Below are positions 1 through 6,474 of a DNA stretch of 10,083 nt, piece by piece (the first letter of the stretch is position 1; each line of letters opens with the position of its first letter). The stretch is from positions 1 through 10,083 of the forward strand of contig JAPLXF010000078.1 of assembly GCA_026396205.1 (NCBI GenBank), written 5' to 3'. The stretch comes from Candidatus Moraniibacteriota bacterium. Its GTDB lineage: Bacteria; Patescibacteriota; Minisyncoccia; Moranbacterales; UBA2206. The position numbers and the translations under genes are program-made. Under the pieces are notes generated by a model that did not search any database, was not told the DNA's origin, and saw nothing but the letters and a program-made list of their open reading frames with translations.

Positions 1-207
1 TAGCCAATCTGACATATGGTATTTTTTCCTCTGGTTTCAAAAAGGCGGCGATAGCGACTGCTTCAATGATTTCTGTAAAGTATTTATCCACTTTTTGCCC
101 GAGCGTATATCGGTGAGTGGTTGGCAAAATTCGGTAATATTCATACCATAAAAGATATAGGTTTTTTATTTTTTCAAATACTGCAGGCAGCTGGGGGGGG
201 GGGTCAT
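1..207 (-). pseudogene. Avd-like four-helix-bundle protein, partial, start out of frame
   Basis: Reading the minus strand from 193 down to the left edge gives an open frame beginning QLPAVFEKIKNLYLLWYEYY and continuing with LPTTHRYTLGQKVDKYF and EIIEAVAIAAFLKPEEK. This matches the bAvd/S23-like four-helix-bundle family: a short leading LPV/LPA segment, then a helix with a TxRYTLGQK turn. Avd is the accessory protein of diversity-generating retroelements, where it binds the reverse transcriptase and template RNA; stand-alone relatives are also common. The only nearby ATG (207-205) is followed by A and 11 C on this strand. From that ATG the frame stops after 13 codons, and 12 C (or 9) would restore it. 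The C-terminus lies outside the window. The gene diverges from the reverse transcriptase with 23 bp between the two ATGs, unlike the usual same-strand DGR order. It could be phase-variable, decayed or misassembled. Confidence 0.65.
193..203. repeat. G11 homopolymer (C11 on the coding strand of the Avd-like gene)
   Basis: Eleven consecutive G, very unusual in such AT-rich DNA, placed directly after the ATG-A of the minus-strand Avd-like frame. Its length decides whether that ATG reads into the protein; 11 is an off-frame length. Confidence 0.9.
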
Positions 208-211
208 TGTT

Positions 212-238
212 TTAAAATTAAAAGTTAAAAATGAAAAA
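212..238. repeat. Heptamer-type tandem repeat at the reverse transcriptase start
   Basis: The sequence reads TTAAAA, TTAAAAG, TTAAAAA, TGAAAAA, an imperfect 7-bp tandem. It resembles the repeat at 2067-2094 inside leuS. The ATG of the reverse transcriptase falls inside the repeat, in TTAAAAATGAAAAA. Confidence 0.55.
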
Positions 239-1131
239 AGAAAAAATAAAACTCAAAAAAATTTATGAAGATATTATTAGTTTAGAAAATCTTTTGGAAG
301 CTTGGAAGGAATTCGTAAAAGGCAAGCGGGACAAAAAAGATGTTCAGGAATTTTCTATGCGTCTGATGGATAACATATTTTTGCTTCACAGCGAACTTTT
401 AAATCATACCTACAAACACGGCGGGTATCAAGCCTTTAAAATCAATGATCCGAAACCCTTCATCGCTGATTCATATTCCTGCCGAAATAATAAAGGCACA
501 CACAAGGCCATCAATAGATTTCGGAAATATTCTTATATCATCAGCAAAAACAACACAAAAAACTTGCTGGATTTTAAAATGCGACATCAGAAAGTTTTTC
601 GCGAACATAGACCACGAAATATTAATCAGAATTTTACAGGAATATATTCCAGATAAGAATATCATTTGGCTTTTGGAAAGTGTGATAGAAAGTTTCTCAA
701 GTGAAAACGAAATCAATATTGGTCTACCGCTCGGCAACTTAACCTCCCAGCTTTTTGTGAATATCTATATGAATAAGTTCGACCAGTTCGTGCAGCATAG
801 ATTGAAATTAAAATATTATATCAGATATGCTGATGATTTTGTGATTTTTTCTGAAGATAAAAAATATTTGGAAAATAATATTTCGATTATTCGGGAATTT
901 TTAAAAAGCGATTTGAAACTTGAATTGCATCCGGATAAAGTTTATATAAAAACGCTTAATTCCGGTGTTGATAAATATTTAGAAAACAATTTAATATCAG
1001 AAGAATCTTTTAATCAGAGCCGGCAGTCGTATTTGGGAATGCTCAAATATTGCAGAGGCTATAAAATACAGAGAAAAATAAAAGAGATTATACCAGCACA
1101 AATAGTTGAAAAAAACCTTAAATTAGGATAA
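231..1131 (+). pseudogene. DGR-type reverse transcriptase, frameshifted and internally deleted
   Basis: This is an RNA-directed DNA polymerase remnant in two frames. The first (231 to about 560) carries the N-terminal region with LENLLEAWKEF, YKHGGYQAFKINDPKP and SYSCRNNKGTHKAINRFR. The second (about 557 to 1131) carries CDIRKFFANID (catalytic Asp), GLPLGNLTSQ at 721-750 and YADD at 826-837. Ser-Gln rather than Ser-Pro in motif 4 is the signature of diversity-generating-retroelement enzymes. The frames join at the A run 557-562: six A are present and five would give NNTKTCWILKCDIRKFF. From memory of the family, about 28 residues (the IHKASVRDR...HHAIYR segment) are missing at 458/459. About 24 residues (the FLGW thumb segment) are missing after SGVD at 972/973. 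Both losses keep the frame. The protein is therefore probably dead, even if the single-base indel is a sequencing error. The Avd-like gene diverges just upstream; no TR/VR pair was seen. Confidence 0.8.
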
Positions 1132-1134
1132 AAT
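1106..1134 (+). promoter_or_regulatory. Candidate sigma-70 promoter for leuS
   Basis: TTGAAA (1106-1111), a 17-bp spacer, then TAAAAT (1129-1134), overlapping the 3' end of the reverse transcriptase. The predicted start, about 1141, lies at the ATG of the small leuS-like reading frame at 1142 and about 90 nt upstream of leuS. The match is good, but AT-rich DNA produces such matches by chance. Confidence 0.4.
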
Positions 1135-1141
1135 GGATTAT

Positions 1142-1225
1142 ATGGATAAATATGACCCAAAAGAAATAGCCCCGCACCAAAGCAGGGCTTGGTATGGGGT
1201 AAAAGCAAAAGTGGCAGTAAAATAG
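1142..1225 (+). pseudogene. Diverged copy of the leuS 5' end (short upstream reading frame)
   Basis: This 28-codon frame (27 residues plus TAG) starts MDKYDPKEIAPHQSRAW, against MDKYNPKSIESKWQKAW for leuS. The register over 17 codons is the same and the DNA identity is high in the first 28 bases. It then diverges and ends at TAG 1223-1225. It lies exactly 90 bp upstream of the leuS ATG and in the same frame, as a decayed tandem duplication would. It contains no leucine codon, so it is not a classical leucine leader peptide. Bases 1168-1189 can form a 7-bp hairpin (AGCCC/GGGCT plus an inner GC/GC) in the leuS leader. It may be a relic or an untranslated leader, and expression is unknown. An in-frame ATG at 1133 would extend it by three codons. 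Confidence 0.45.
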
Positions 1226-1231
1226 GACTTT

Positions 1232-4183
1232 ATGGACAAATATAACCCAAAATCAATAGAATCTAAATGGCAAAAAGCTTGGGCTGAAAGTGGAATTTAT
1301 CAGGATTATTCCAAAAAGAAAAAATTCTACGCTTTGGATATGTTCCCATACCCTTCGGGAGCGGGCCTGCATGTCGGCCATCCCAAAGGCTATATCGCGA
1401 CCGATGTAGTAGCGCGTTTTAAAATACTTCAAGGCTATAGCGTCCTTCATCCGATGGGTTGGGACGCTTTTGGACTGCCGGCGGAAAATTATGCCATCAA
1501 AAATAAAATCCATCCCAAAGCGGCGGTGGAAAAAAATATTGCGACTTTCAAAGGGCAGCTTAAAAAATTCGGCTTTACCTACGATTGGGATAGGGAAATC
1601 AATACGACGGATCCCCAATATTATAGATGGACGCAGTGGATATTTTTAAAAATGTTCGAAAAGGGTTTGGCTTATGAATCAGAGGAGCCGGTCAACTGGT
1701 GCCCGAAATGCAAAACGGTGCTGGCTAATGAAGATTTGGAAAAAGGGCTTTGCGAAAGATGCGGCAGCCGGATTGTGCAAAGAAAACTGCGCCAATGGGT
1801 TTTAAAAATGACCGATTATGCTGACCGGCTACTGTACGATCTGGATAATAAAGATTTAAATTGGGAAGAACTGATTAAGGAACAGCAAAAGAATTGGATT
1901 GGACGTTCGGAAGGAGCGATAATCAAGTTTAAAGTTAAAAGTGAAAAGTTAAAAGTTAAGGAAGAATTTTTTATTGAAACATACACCACTAGGCTGGATA
2001 CTATTTATGGCTGTACTTATTGCGTGGTCGCTCCAGAACATCCGCTTGTCGCATCGCTCCTCGATATTAAAAATGAAAAATTAAAAATAAAAAATATTGA
2101 GGAAGTAAGAAAATATGTTATTAATTCCCAGAACAAGACCGAACTGGAAAGAACGGAACTGCAAAAAGAAAAAACCGGAGTAGAACTAAAAGGCATTAAA
2201 ATTATCAATCCTTTCAATGATGAAGAAATTCCGTTATTTGCGGCCGATTATGTTTTGGGTTTTTACGGCACCGGCGCTGTCATGGCCGTTCCGGCGCATG
2301 ATGAACGGGACTGGGAATTTGCCAAGAAATATGATTTAGAAATAAAACAATCAATCGCACCGTATTTAAAAGATAATCCTCAGGAAGATAAAAAAACAGA
2401 AAAAAGAGAAGTTGCTACAGCTATCGTAAAAAACCCAAAAAATAATACTTACCTGTGCTTGAACTGGAAAACTACCGCTTGGAAATCTTTTCCTACCGGT
2501 GGCATTGATAATGGTGAGGATGCAGTAAAATCAGCCATGCGGGAAATAGAAGAAGAAGCCGGATATAAAAATCTGAAATTTATCAAACAGATTGGAGATT
2601 CTATTTATGCGGAATTTTATCGTCCACACAAAGGCTCTAATGTTTTTGCGCATTTTAAATACTTTTTGTTTGAACTTATAGATGAGAAAAAGGCGGAAGT
2701 GGAAGAAAAAGAAAAGAAACAGCATGAGGCGGTTTGGGTAACTGAGAAAGATATAATTTCATTTATTAATGTTTGGAATCAAAAAATAATCTGGAAAAAA
2801 TATACAGAAGGGGATTTTGCTTATTGTGAAGACGGTATCATGATAAACTCTGGTATATACAACGGGTTGAAATCTCAGGAAGCCCGCGAAAAAATGACCC
2901 AGTGGCTGGAAAAAGAAAAAATCGGGCAGAAAAAGATTAATTACAAAATGCGCGACTGGGTTTTTTCCAGGCAAAGATATTGGGGTGAACCAATCCCGCT
3001 CGTGTTCTGCGAACACTGCGCGGTCAAAATCAAAAATCAAAAATCAAAAATCAAAAATAATGAATTTAGTAAGGGTGAATTAATGAATCCCGGTTGGTTT
3101 GCGATTTCAGAGCAAGAATTGCCGCTTAAATTACCCGAAGTTGAGAGTTACGAAGCGACAGATACCGGCGAATCGCCGCTGGCTAAAATTAAAGATTGGG
3201 TTAATACAATTTGTCCAAAATGCGGCGGACCGGCCAAGAGAGAAACCAATACAATGCCACAGTGGGCCGGTTCGTGTTGGTACTACCTGCGCTATATTGA
3301 TCCGAAAAATAGCCAAGCTTTAGTTGATAAGAAAAAAGAAAAAGAATGGATGCCGGTGGATTTGTATGTCGGCGGAGCGGAACATGCCACGCGGCATCTT
3401 TTATATGCTAGATTTTGGCACAAATTTTTATATGATATCGGCGTGGTTTCAACCACTGAACCTTTTAAAAAATTGGTGCACGTCGGACTTATAAATGCCG
3501 AAGACGGTCGCAAAATGAGCAAGCGGTGGAACAATGTTGTGAATCCCGATGATATTATCGCCGAATTTGGAGCCGACGCTCTGCGGTTGTATGAAATGTT
3601 TATGGGACCGTTCGTCCAAAATATTTCCTGGAGCACCAAAGGAGTAGTCGGGACAAAAAGATTTTTGGAAAAAGTATATAATCTACGAATAAAAGCGAAT
3701 GGCGGGCGAATAGACGCGAATAAAAAAATAGAAAGCCTTTTGCATAAAACTATCAAAAAAGTCGGGGAAGATATAGAAAATTTTCGATTTAATACCGCCG
3801 TCAGCCAGTTGATGATTTTAGTCAACGAGATGGAAAGGGAAAAAGAAATCCCAATTACCAATTACCAATTACTAATTACTATTTTATCTCCTTTTGCGCC
3901 GCATATCTCCGATGAATTGTGGAATCAACTAGGAAACAAAGAAAGCATTTTCAAGCAAAAATGGCCGGAATATGATAAAAATTTAATTAAAGACGAGGAG
4001 TTTGATTTGGTGGTTCAGATAAACGGCAAACTGCGCGATACTCTGAAAGCCGCGATGGATATTTCCGAAACCGAAGCCAAGGAATTGGCTCTGCAAAGCG
4101 AAAAAATAAAAAATTACATTGCCGGAAAAGAAATCAAGAAAATAATTTTTGTAAAAAACCGACTAATTAATATCGTTGTCTAA
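1232..4183 (+). CDS. leuS: Leucyl-tRNA synthetase with internal Nudix domain
   Basis: A class Ia synthetase that charges tRNA-Leu in the cytoplasm. Visible parts: the HIGH-type motif HVGH (residues 47-50), a zinc knuckle at Cys157, 160, 174 and 177, the editing-domain signatures TTRLDT and VPAHDERD, RDWVFSRQRYWGEP, a second pair of CxxC motifs, GSCWYYLRY, KMSKR (761-765) and the usual C-terminal QINGKLRD segment. At 983 residues it is well over 100 longer than typical LeuRS. The excess is mainly a Nudix domain (about 394-512), placed after VPAHDERDWEFA and before GIMINSGIYNGL. Four heptamer-repeat stretches add lysine-rich or loop sequence. Start: the first ATG after the in-frame TAG at 1223, with a weak AGGA 4 nt upstream. 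It appears to head an operon with the two following genes. The usual KMSKSxGN is here KMSKRWNN, with the KMSK core intact. Confidence 0.97.
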   Translation: MDKYNPKSIESKWQKAWAESGIYQDYSKKKKFYALDMFPYPSGAGLHVGHPKGYIATDVVARFKILQGYSVLHPMGWDAFGLPAENYAIKNKIHPKAAVEKNIATFKGQLKKFGFTYDWDREINTTDPQYYRWTQWIFLKMFEKGLAYESEEPVNWCPKCKTVLANEDLEKGLCERCGSRIVQRKLRQWVLKMTDYADRLLYDLDNKDLNWEELIKEQQKNWIGRSEGAIIKFKVKSEKLKVKEEFFIETYTTRLDTIYGCTYCVVAPEHPLVASLLDIKNEKLKIKNIEEVRKYVINSQNKTELERTELQKEKTGVELKGIKIINPFNDEEIPLFAADYVLGFYGTGAVMAVPAHDERDWEFAKKYDLEIKQSIAPYLKDNPQEDKKTEKREVATAIVKNPKNNTYLCLNWKTTAWKSFPTGGIDNGEDAVKSAMREIEEEAGYKNLKFIKQIGDSIYAEFYRPHKGSNVFAHFKYFLFELIDEKKAEVEEKEKKQHEAVWVTEKDIISFINVWNQKIIWKKYTEGDFAYCEDGIMINSGIYNGLKSQEAREKMTQWLEKEKIGQKKINYKMRDWVFSRQRYWGEPIPLVFCEHCAVKIKNQKSKIKNNEFSKGELMNPGWFAISEQELPLKLPEVESYEATDTGESPLAKIKDWVNTICPKCGGPAKRETNTMPQWAGSCWYYLRYIDPKNSQALVDKKKEKEWMPVDLYVGGAEHATRHLLYARFWHKFLYDIGVVSTTEPFKKLVHVGLINAEDGRKMSKRWNNVVNPDDIIAEFGADALRLYEMFMGPFVQNISWSTKGVVGTKRFLEKVYNLRIKANGGRIDANKKIESLLHKTIKKVGEDIENFRFNTAVSQLMILVNEMEREKEIPITNYQLLITILSPFAPHISDELWNQLGNKESIFKQKWPEYDKNLIKDEEFDLVVQINGKLRDTLKAAMDISETEAKELALQSEKIKNYIAGKEIKKIIFVKNRLINIVV
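1931..1958. repeat. Heptamer tandem repeat 1 in leuS (AAAGTTA x4)
   Basis: Four units: AAAGTTA, AAAGTGA, AAAGTTA, AAAGTTA. It encodes the lysine-rich KVKSEKLKVK just before the editing-domain TTRLDT strand and looks like added loop sequence. Confidence 0.8.
2067..2094. repeat. Heptamer tandem repeat 2 in leuS (TTAAAAA-type x4)
   Basis: Four units: TTAAAAA, TGAAAAA, TTAAAAA, TAAAAAA. It encodes IKNEKLKIKN in the editing domain after APEHPLV. Confidence 0.7.
2411..2767 (+). other. Nudix domain inserted in LeuRS (residues about 394-512)
   Basis: The segment begins VATAIVKNPKNNTYLCL, like the first Nudix strands. It then has a complete Nudix box at residues 423-445: G423, E429, R437-E438-I439, E441-E442 and G444, with spacing exactly G-x5-E-x7-REU-x-EE-x-G-U. 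It ends with HEAVWVTEKDIISFI, like the last strand and helix of the fold. In Nudix enzymes the REUxEE glutamates bind the divalent metal that hydrolyses nucleoside diphosphate-linked compounds. All these residues are present, so activity is plausible. The substrate cannot be read from the sequence; dinucleotide polyphosphates such as Ap4A, a known aminoacylation by-product, are a guess. Confidence 0.93.
3024..3057. repeat. Heptamer tandem repeat 3 in leuS (TCAAAAA x4 plus partial)
   Basis: One TCAAAA followed by four perfect TCAAAAA units. It encodes KIKNQKSKIKN between the CEHC zinc pair and the following PGW...LPEVE segment, where usual LeuRS proteins have a much shorter link. Confidence 0.9.
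3852..3879. repeat. Heptamer tandem repeat 4 in leuS (CAATTAC x4)
   Basis: Three CAATTAC units and one TAATTAC. It encodes ITNYQLLIT within the anticodon-binding helical domain, just before LSPFAPHISDELW. Here the repeat seems to have become part of a helix rather than an added loop. Confidence 0.85.
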
Positions 4184-4200
4184 CTATTAAGCAGAAATCT

Positions 4201-4884
4201 ATGCAAGCAGTAATTCTGGCCGCTGGGAGGGGAAAGCGCATGAAAAATCTAACTAATGGGAAACCGAAGCCGATGCTTTCGGTGAATGGCGTTCCGGTGC
4301 TGGAATATAAAATCCAGATTCTTCCCAAAAGCATCAACGAAATTATTTTTGTGGTCGGCTATTGCGGGGAGCACATTATGAATCATTTTGGTAAGGAATT
4401 CGATGGTCGGCGTATCCGTTATGTTTTTCAAACCCGGCTTAACGGCACCGGCGGAGCTATGCATCTGGTAAAAAGCATCGTGGAAGATAAATTTTTAGTG
4501 ATGATGGGCGACGATCTTTATCACAAGCGGGATATTAAAAAAATATTGAAGCATAATCTGGCGGTGCTGGCCCGAGAAGTGGAAGATCCCAGCCGGTTCG
4601 GAGTTTTGGAAACTAATCGCCGTGGATATCTGGAAAGCATTACGGAAAAACCCAAAAAAGCTAAAGGGCATTTGGTAAACACCGGTATGTATGTCTTGAC
4701 TAAGAATTTTTTTAATTACGATTTGGTTCCGATCGGCGGAGGAGAATACGGCTTGCCGCAAACTTTGGCAACTATGTCGGACAAACATCCCATCAAAGTT
4801 TTAAAAGCCACTTTTTGGCATCCGGTAACCAGCCCGGAAGATTTGGCAGAAGCGGAAAAAATTATCCATAAATTTGCCCAATGA
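4201..4884 (+). CDS. Sugar-phosphate nucleotidyltransferase
   Basis: This GT-A-like NTP transferase domain joins a nucleoside triphosphate and a sugar 1-phosphate to give an NDP-sugar and pyrophosphate, supplying cell-surface glycan synthesis. The N-terminus MQAVILAAGRGKRM is the nucleotide-binding GxGxRM loop, followed by KPKPMLSVNGVPVLEY with the conserved lysine. MMGDDLY (metal-binding Asp near residue 104), FGVLE and EKPKK follow in family order, and LVNTGMYVL is the usual late strand. At 227 residues it is a single catalytic domain, without the C-terminal hexapeptide acyltransferase of GlmU. The exact sugar (glucose, mannose or GlcNAc phosphate) cannot be told. It starts 16 bp after the leuS stop, with no clear Shine-Dalgarno, and its TGA overlaps the next ATG, so it is probably cotranscribed with both neighbours. 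Confidence 0.9.
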   Translation: MQAVILAAGRGKRMKNLTNGKPKPMLSVNGVPVLEYKIQILPKSINEIIFVVGYCGEHIMNHFGKEFDGRRIRYVFQTRLNGTGGAMHLVKSIVEDKFLVMMGDDLYHKRDIKKILKHNLAVLAREVEDPSRFGVLETNRRGYLESITEKPKKAKGHLVNTGMYVLTKNFFNYDLVPIGGGEYGLPQTLATMSDKHPIKVLKATFWHPVTSPEDLAEAEKIIHKFAQ

Positions 4885-6308
4885 ATACCCATAAAAAACT
4901 GACGCTTTCCGAATTTCGCCGCGAGGCGGGGATCCCCTTGATATTGGCGCACCGGCTTATTTCTTGGGGGGAAATTGAAGCAGAAAGAACGGTGGACGGG
5001 ACTTGGCAAATCGCGGAAAAAGAAGTCGAAAAAATTAAAAAGCTTTTAGCCAATCCCCGGGCTAAAATAAAATATTTTTTGCGAGCGCTGGGGCCGGGAA
5101 TAATTACCGGAGCTTCCGATGACGACCCGTCAGGAATCGGAACTTATTCTTCCGTCGGGGCGAAATTCGGTTTTTCCATTCTTTGGATGGCGGCTTGGCT
5201 GTTACCGATAATGCTGGCGGTTCAGGAAGTTTGCGCCCGCATTGGCGTTATTACCAATCGGGGATTGGCAGGAGTGTTGCTCAAACACTATCGAAAAAAA
5301 ATAGTTTTGGGAATTGTTATTCTTTTGATTATTGCCAATGTAGTGAATATCGGCGCCGATATCGGGGCTATGGCGGCCTCGCTCACGATGCTTACCAGCC
5401 TTAATTTTTATCTGGCGGCGATTTTTTTCGCCGTTTTGATAATTTTAGTTGAAATTTTTGTCCAGTATCATCTTTATGCCAAAATTTTAAAATGGCTGGC
5501 ATTTTCGGTTCTGGCTTATGTTATTGCCGGAATTATGATTCATCCGGATTGGCGGACTGTTATCAAGGAAGCTTTTATTCCGGAAATATATTTTAACAAG
5601 GACTTTATTTTTGCCATGATTGCGGTTTTTGGAACCAGCATTACGCCTTATTTGTTTTTTTGGCAGGCTTCCGAAGAAGTGGAAGAAAATAAAATGGTTG
5701 GCTTTAAAAAAGGCAATAGCCGCATTATGCATAACCGGATCAGGACAATGCGCACGGATGTTTCCGCCGGAATGGTTTTGGCCAATGTGGTTTTTTTCTT
5801 TATCGTTTTGACAACGGCCCAAGTGCTTTTTCGTAACGGAATTACGGAAATCGATTCGGCCGAAAAAGCGGCACTGGCTTTGCGGCCTTTTGCCGGCGAC
5901 TGGGCCTATTTTCTTTTTGCTTTGGGAATAATCGGCACCGGGCTTCTGGCCGTGCCAGTTTTGGCCGGTTCGGGAGCTTATGCTATCTCTGAACTTATGA
6001 AATGGAAAGAGGGTTTGGAACTTAAATTTTCCCGCGCCAAAGGTTTTTATCTGATTATTGTCGTTTCCATTCTGGTGGGTTTAGCGCTTAATTTTTTCCA
6101 TATTAATCCGATTCTGGCCCTGTATTATTCAGCTTTTTTAAACGGCCTGATCGCTTTGCCGCTTTTAGTGGCGATTATGATTGTCGGCAACGACCCGAAA
6201 ATTATGGGAGCGGAAACGCATCCGCGGTGGGTAAAAATCTTCGGCTGGGCGGCGGTAGTTTTTATGACTCTATCGCTACTAAGCGTAATAATTTTATTTA
6301 TGTTTTGA
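4881..6308 (+). CDS. NRAMP-related metal transporter with N-terminal helix-turn-helix domain
   Basis: An inner-membrane divalent-metal transporter of the NRAMP/SLC11 superfamily. Residues about 72-475 contain about eleven hydrophobic segments. Segment 1 reads GPGIITGASDDDPSGIGTYS (Asp82 corresponds to the conserved DPG aspartate), followed by QEVCARIG and NVVNIGADIGAMA. Segment 6 reads FGTSITPYLFFWQAS (about 250-264). Classical proton-coupled members have DPGN and MPH in these helices; here they are DPSG and TPY, so the metal-ligand Asn and Met are absent. This suggests a divergent subgroup, possibly with changed ion choice. Residues 7-50 (LTLSEFRREAG, then ISWGEIEAERTVDGTWQI) resemble a MerR/excisionase-type winged helix-turn-helix, a surprising fusion partner. 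The start is supported by the ATGA overlap with the upstream gene, and no later ATG precedes the first membrane segment. Confidence 0.9.
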   Translation: MNTHKKLTLSEFRREAGIPLILAHRLISWGEIEAERTVDGTWQIAEKEVEKIKKLLANPRAKIKYFLRALGPGIITGASDDDPSGIGTYSSVGAKFGFSILWMAAWLLPIMLAVQEVCARIGVITNRGLAGVLLKHYRKKIVLGIVILLIIANVVNIGADIGAMAASLTMLTSLNFYLAAIFFAVLIILVEIFVQYHLYAKILKWLAFSVLAYVIAGIMIHPDWRTVIKEAFIPEIYFNKDFIFAMIAVFGTSITPYLFFWQASEEVEENKMVGFKKGNSRIMHNRIRTMRTDVSAGMVLANVVFFFIVLTTAQVLFRNGITEIDSAEKAALALRPFAGDWAYFLFALGIIGTGLLAVPVLAGSGAYAISELMKWKEGLELKFSRAKGFYLIIVVSILVGLALNFFHINPILALYYSAFLNGLIALPLLVAIMIVGNDPKIMGAETHPRWVKIFGWAAVVFMTLSLLSVIILFMF

Positions 6309-6332
6309 CTTATTTATTTTTTCTGGTATAAT
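6305..6332 (+). promoter_or_regulatory. Promoter with extended -10 upstream of typA
   Basis: TTGACT (6305-6310), a 16-bp spacer, then TATAAT (6327-6332) preceded by TGG, an extended -10. A second TATAAT lies at 6336-6341. The -35 overlaps the stop codon of the transporter gene. The predicted start, about 6339, is only about 15 nt before the terminator-like hairpin at 6354. Confidence 0.65.
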
Positions 6333-6353
6333 GGGTATAATTTAGTGGATTAT

Positions 6354-6378
6354 TCTGCTGATTGACGGCAGATTTTTT
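6354..6378 (+). terminator. Intrinsic terminator after the transporter gene
   Basis: TCTGCTG, loop ATTGA, CGGCAGA, followed by six T. The stem is seven base pairs (one G-T) and the tract is clean. It would end the leuS operon. Because it lies downstream of the promoter at 6305-6332, it could also attenuate transcription into typA. Confidence 0.75.
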
Positions 6379-6392
6379 GTTTGAAAAACTAA

Positions 6393-6445
6393 ACACTAAA
6401 GAAACTAATAACAACACTAAAACAACGAATTAGTTTATTTAGTGT
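6393..6445 (+). other. Long inverted repeat in the typA leader
   Basis: Bases 6393-6409 and 6429-6445 are reverse complements at 16 of 17 positions (one G/A mismatch), with a 19-nt AC-rich loop. The arms are built from CACTAAA/TTTAGTG-type units. The hairpin ends 29 nt before the typA ATG; the intervening bases contain repeated TTCGT and no Shine-Dalgarno. Confidence 0.65.
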
Positions 6446-6474
6446 AAATATTCGTTAAGATTCGTGTATTTTAT

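Noticed and set aside
551..570. Programmed -1 frameshift (A AAA AAC) in the reverse transcriptase
   Set aside because: Joining the two frames needs a +1 shift, not -1, and the heptamer is not in the required phase. Five A instead of six simply restores the family sequence.
231..1231. Group II intron maturase or retron
   Set aside because: No domain V-like hairpin, maturase domain or msr/msd structure was seen, and motif 4 has the DGR-type Ser-Gln.
1226..1232. Stop readthrough joining the upstream copy to leuS
   Set aside because: The stop is TAG; the recoding known in some CPR groups concerns TGA, and TGA ends genes normally here (4882, 6306).
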